Assembly: GCA_012845835.1 (NCBI GenBank)
Contig: JABAKD010000002.1
Span: 22,496,699 to 22,560,698 of the forward strand
Length of the DNA: 64,000 bases
Direction of reading: 5' to 3'
Origin: Undaria pinnatifida
Taxonomy: Eukaryota; Sar; Phaeophyceae; Laminariales; Alariaceae
The translations under genes were made by a program, and so were the position numbers. Positions 59,901 through 64,000 of this stretch are shown here, piece by piece (positions within the stretch are counted from its first letter, which is position 1; every line of letters starts with the position of its first letter). The notes beneath the pieces were generated by a model. That model ran no database searches and was not told the origin of the DNA. It saw nothing but the letters and a program-made list of their open reading frames with translations.

Positions 59901-62900
59901 CGCTGTAAGTATTGCCCTGTGAGCATCAAATTGAAGGAGGACGAGGGGGGGGCGGGTGCTACCCTCAGTCTGCCGGCCAATCAGCACGAATGTTGCCGCG
60001 ATGCCTTGGGCCCGGCTCCGGGTAGCACAAAACAACTGCGGTAAAGTTGTTTGCCGCGACGGCCGACGAGCTGACTGACCGACGAATAAACCCTGCTTAC
60101 CGACCTGTCCTGACATTGTCCCCCCCCCCCGCCCCACAGACGGCCAAACAGGAAAGAGACGAAAAAAATAAACGTTTCATGTAATACATGGATAAAATGT
60201 AGTGAGCATCCACATGTTGGAGGCGCATCTATTAGGAGTAGGAACGGTGCTCCATCTCGAAAGGGATGCGCGGTCAATGGTGGTCAGGCGACTAAGGCAA
60301 GCAGCAATTGAGTACGACCCCCCCCCCCCCCCCCCCTCTATGTAACCGCTTTTCTGGCCTTTGTTCGCGCCCTCCCCGCCCATGCGTGCTCAATACCCCG
60401 CTGGTATTGTCACTATGCCGATTTGCCGTCTGACAATGTGTAGCGCTTCTTCCAATGATACCTCACTTATTTTTGTTTCGTATTTAGGTTTACCTGTTCA
60501 CGGTAAAAGCGCTGGCGGCGCACAGGACGGCCAAGTCGACGGCTGGCAAGGCTGGCGATGATTCCTCGGCGGCCTCTAACGCAACCTCCTCCATCGGATC
60601 TCTCAGAGACTCCCAGGTCAATAGGGAGTGCATGAGGAGAAAACCTACAACAGGGCTGCGCACTGTTGCAACACACACACTCTCAGTATGTTGCTATTAC
60701 TGCTCGCAGGAACCAATCCATTAACTGATTTGAGTCTGCCGTAGGTTGCCAGTAGATCTGATGTTCCGGGTGTGTCCAGGGAACGCGCCAAATGTCATAA
60801 CGAAAACCCATAAAAATTGTATCCTTGAGGAGAGAAGAACTCGCTTAGCTCGAACCCAGTGTGCTGATGAAGTCCAGTATACTGGTGGCTGATACGGCCA
60901 GTACAATATCTACTGATTTGAGGTTGTCAGTGCGCATCCATATGAAAGCCTTTTCTGTGGACTCGAGAACGTGTGTGAGTGTAAAAGGGCAGACTTCGTA
61001 TAATTCCGTGTTTTTTTCGGGGGGTTTAGGGTTCAGGATCAAGATGTTTAGGGGGAGATTTTTTTCGCGGCGTATCAACAGCCACCGTTCTAACCGTGGC
61101 CTTTTAACCCTTGGGCGCTTTTGATCGATTGATTTTTTACCGGACCCCCTCCCCCCCCTTTCCGTGCCTCCTTCGGCACCGCCCCCACCGCATGTATACC
61201 GTGCATGTGCATCGTATGGCCAGGCCGCCTCTAACCCCGCGAATGATGGAAAGGGGGGGTTGCGACGGGGCCAGGTGGTTCACTGCCGCGAGCGAGAGTG
61301 GGAAGGGTATGGGTATGGGCTGCTTTTGCTCTTCGTACAGGATCCGCCTGCCCAGGTACGCTGGGGGGGGGGGGGCTATGCTCTGCCGCCGTATGGTGGC
61401 TGTTGTAGGTTTTTTCAGGTAGTGACGGTAGCTGTAGCTGCAGGTGTAGTTGTGGTTGTGGTGTTTAGGGTCAGTGGTTTTGTTGTTTTTGCTGTTGATT
61501 TCGCTGTTGGTGTTGGTGTAGTTGTAGCTGTACCCGCTGCTGTGGCTGTGGTTGTAGTCGTAGCTGTAGCTGCAACTGTTGTAGCTGCACGCGTAGCTGT
61601 CGTTGTTGATGTTACTGCACGTGCACAGCAGTATGTATGATCCACCTGTACGGAGAAGCATGCATGATGCGCACTCTCTGAAACAGGAAGGACGGAAGGA
61701 ACACCCTGGATTTTTCACACCCTGAATCTCTTTCTCTCTGTTGCGAATACAGGAAGCGGACGAGCGGCACGTTCACCCAGGTCGCAGCCCCGCCGCCCCC
61801 CGCAGTAGTACTGGTGGTACCGGCGGCGGCGGTGGCGGCGGCGGTGGCGGCAGCGATAGGGTTAGCGCTGAACTGACCTCGCTAGCTGCCGGGCACCTGG
61901 TGTCGCTGCTTAAGGAACCAGAAGTGGCGCAGGAGCTGTGGCCGCTGATCACAAAGTGCGTCGACAACGTGGTGGCCGGGCGCAGCGTTCCGTCGAGCCT
62001 GGAGCTGCTGCGACGCGCCATCGCCACTCTCCCCGCGCACGAGGCGAAGAGCTGGTTCGGCGGCTCGCGCACGAAGGAGAACAGGTATAAATATCACAGA
62101 CATGCTACGGAGGGGGGTTTGTATAGAGCATTGTGCTGAAGAGGAAGGGGGGGGGGAGATAGCTGAGCCTGTGTAAGGGGTTCCGTTTTCTCCCGCGGAG
62201 CGTCTATCTGAAAATTCCTAACGCGATCAAACATGCATCATCCACCCCCCTCTCCTCCTTGCCGTGACGTGCCCCCCTCCCATCCCGCGTGCCCACCTAT
62301 TTTTTTCTCCCCCGGGGTTTGCTCACCAGCGTCCCCGGTGCCTTGGAGGCACTGCAGCGCACCCAAAGGCTCCTCCCGGTCCTGCTGGAGGAGATGGAGC
62401 AGTACCACGCTTCGGTCAAGTCGTACTACGGGAGATTGGTGGGTGTTTTTCGTTGGAAGCAGGGGATGGACGGGCGCAAAGGCAGGGGCAGAGGGGAGGA
62501 GGGTTGAGAGGGGGGGGGGCGGACAAGCAACGGAAATACCTTCAGTAAGCTGACTGACTTCACGTCGGCGCTCACGTGCTGACTTCTTTCGTAGTGGTGG
62601 CAACTCCCTGTCCCTCTCCCTCACCCCATCCCTCCCCACCCCCCTCCCGTTTCCGCTCTCCGTCCTCAGTCGGCTTTGTCGAATCGAGCCCCCTCCTCCG
62701 ACTCGCCAAAAGCCCGCCGCACATCACGGACAACCGCCGCCGCCACCACCGCTAGCAAGAATGCTAAAGGAAGCAGCAACGGCGGCAGCGGTGGTGGTGG
62801 CGGTGGTAGCAATCTCACGAACGGTGTCACCGGGGGTGAAGCTGGTGACGACAACGCTACCGCTATTCCTCGTGGCGGCGGGAGTGGCAGCGGCGCCGGT

Positions 62901-64000
62901 AGCGGGAAAGGCGATAAAGGCTCACTGCTTACGGCGGCGGCGGCGGCGGCGGCAGCTACAACAGCCCAGGGGTCATCATCCGCCTCCTTGTCTGCCTCGC
63001 ACACAGGCGTTGCTCAGGAGGGGAGCGGGGACAGAGATCGGGACCGAGGAGGAGGGGGGGCGCCACGGCTGGGAGCAGGGATGAGCGAGCAGGCGCGAGC
63101 GGTGTTGAACCATGGGCGCGTGAAGCTTAACGGTGTGACGACGCGATACAGCCACCTGCAGCACATTCAGGTACAGTGTTTGGTGCGGGCTTCGTTCTTG
63201 GTCTTGGCGCGAACGCGCGTCTGGGCGGTGATTTTATTCTCCCCCGGGCCTTTCTGGTGTTTAAGCGGTGACGGGGGCTGTCGCCCGCCGTTTTGCCGCC
63301 GCGTCTTAGTGGTCTGTCCTTGGGTATCGATAGCTTACGCCTCTCGTCTTGTAATTTTTGTTTCATCTCCCGGCTGATCGCTTTGTGTCTCTCCCTCTTC
63401 CTGTTTGCTCTTCCCTCGCCTGTCTTGTTTTGTTCTCTGTTTTCATCTCACCCCTCTACCTCTACCTCTTCCCTCTGACCTCACCCTTCAGGCGAAGCTC
63501 GGATTCCTGATGTTCGCCCTCACGAACTCCAGCCTGACCCTCGCCGAAGCACATGTAGACCGGATGTGGAGGGTCCTCGTAGATGAAGCCCTCACTCCGG
63601 AGGCCGCAGGTAAGCGGGGGTGACCCTTACATGTCCCCACATTCATTACCTCCCGCCGCCACCGCCGCCGTTGTCACTGCCGTCGGTGATGCCAACGAAC
63701 CTCGGCTAGCTACTGACGTCGGTAGTGGTAACGCTAAGCAGATGCTGCCGTCGGTATTTTTGGGTTAGAAAACGTACTATGATATAATTGAAAACCCGAC
63801 GAAACGCCATGACCCAAAGCTAACCAACCCCGCGAACTACTAGATTAGGTATTAAAAAAACGGTAGGAAAACGTGTTTTTTGGGCTGATTTTTCGTGGGT
63901 TGGATTGGCATTAGGTTACAGGACGTGTGACCGTTTCGATGCTACTATTCCATGCTCCCACCCGGCTCCTACCCAACCAAATTTTGGTATCCTGCAGACA
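50993..64000 (+). CDS. USP9X/FAF-like giant ubiquitin carboxyl-terminal hydrolase, N-terminal part
   Basis: Large C19 deubiquitinases of the USP9X group remove ubiquitin from many substrates. Exons: 50993-51495, 55553-56258, 56603-57277, 58094-58315, 58873-58974, 59495-59626, 60488-60616, 61753-62084, 62330-62438, 62670-63170 and 63492-63609; an acceptor at 63996 probably opens the next. Phases agree and give about 1,176 residues; the gene continues past the edge and the catalytic domain is not in view. Helical-repeat signatures of the family appear in order: CPSLERRLAGLMHM, WVTSEAMEEWLVEVGFVEEL, ILTFLAKRNAVSTRQLDLLW, VVNLVPYLSPHKRLHLFSCV, KLNGVTTRYSHLQHIQ and AKLGFLMFALTNSSLTLAEA. Residues about 384-440 (RVDVWWPRYNSYFRAAV then LFYEDGEIRDSDM) look like a Tudor-type barrel. 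Low-complexity Gly/Ser/Ala stretches fill exons 2, 3, 8 and 10. Exon 1 is joined only by phase; intron 1 is 4.1 kb. Confidence 0.85.
51496..55552 (+). other. Ubiquitin hydrolase intron 1 (4.1 kb)
   Basis: No other gene is supported. It contains G-rich (about 52210-52310) and CT-rich (about 52515-52710) low complexity and a GGCTGC repeat (about 53510-53555). The acceptor (55551-55552) follows a (CCCA)n/C-run tract at about 55495-55541. A small exon linking exon 1 to exon 2 could be hidden here. Confidence 0.6.
57730..57790 (-). mobile_element. LINE tail with poly(C) end (copy C)
   Basis: On the minus strand ACCAAGGCAAGCAACAAACG then AGTGCG is followed by a 12-base C run and further C-rich sequence (G runs 57722-57741 on the plus strand). 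It matches the last 30 bases of copies A (42334) and B (60138). It is severely 5'-truncated and lies antisense in the intron between hydrolase exons 3 and 4. Confidence 0.65.
58384..58456. repeat. (GGT)n/(GGT GAT) triplet repeat
   Basis: GGTGGT runs just 3' of hydrolase exon 4. Frames through it encode valine or glycine runs and are not exons. Confidence 0.85.
60138..60336 (+). mobile_element. 5'-truncated LINE fragment with poly(C) tail (copy B)
   Basis: Homologous to copy A at 42334-42790. With one frameshift it reads CNTWIKCSEHPHVGG then RSRNGAPSRKGCAVNG and TKASSN before TGA. The stop is followed by GTACGA and a 19-base C run (60318-60336). It is inserted in sense orientation in the intron between hydrolase exons 6 and 7. 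Confidence 0.75.

Overview
The window looks like nuclear DNA of a multicellular stramenopile, most likely a brown alga (Ectocarpus-like). Small conserved exons are separated by long introns with GT-AG borders. Trinucleotide (CAG/CTG) tracts, poly-C/poly-G runs and short palindromic GTAC-rich motifs are everywhere, and there is no operon-like packing. The assignment to brown algae is inference from style; no marker gene was available to test it.

Four conserved eukaryotic genes could be rebuilt exon by exon with consistent splice phases. (1) FIP1, plus strand, about 6261-10198: cleavage/polyadenylation factor subunit. (2) Coronin, plus strand, 13433-26642: WD-repeat actin regulator of about 449 residues in 10 exons, with one GC-AG intron. 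(3) NDC1, minus strand, 50654 down to 34178: transmembrane nucleoporin, about 526 residues. (4) A USP9X/FAF-like giant ubiquitin hydrolase, plus strand, starting at 50993 and running off the right edge; about 1,176 N-terminal residues are present and the catalytic domain lies outside. NDC1 and the ubiquitin hydrolase diverge from start codons only 338 bp apart, so they probably share a promoter. Coronin and NDC1 converge on a 7.5 kb gene-poor, repeat-rich stretch.

The left 6 kb is mobile-element territory. An 811-bp PIF/Harbinger-like MITE lies at 240-1050. A related copy at 2889-4487 carries a second, unrelated Harbinger-like MITE (2964-3761), and the first copy preserves the uninterrupted insertion site. 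Further right are a probable TA-target-site element (35661-37153) and fragments of non-LTR retroelements. The retroelement fragments end, after almost no 3' UTR, in a TGAGTAC-type motif followed by a poly(C) tract instead of poly(A). One such tail lies directly upstream of an NDC1 splice acceptor and appears to serve as its pyrimidine tract. This poly(C)-tailed group is the most unusual signal in the window.

Introns and intergenic DNA also hold several minisatellites (12, 18, 71 and about 232 bp units) and at least three low-copy dispersed repeat families. The four genes are unrelated housekeeping functions (mRNA 3' processing, actin dynamics, nuclear pore assembly, deubiquitination); nothing suggests they act as a cluster. 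I found no rRNA, convincing tRNA, CRISPR array or prokaryotic gene.
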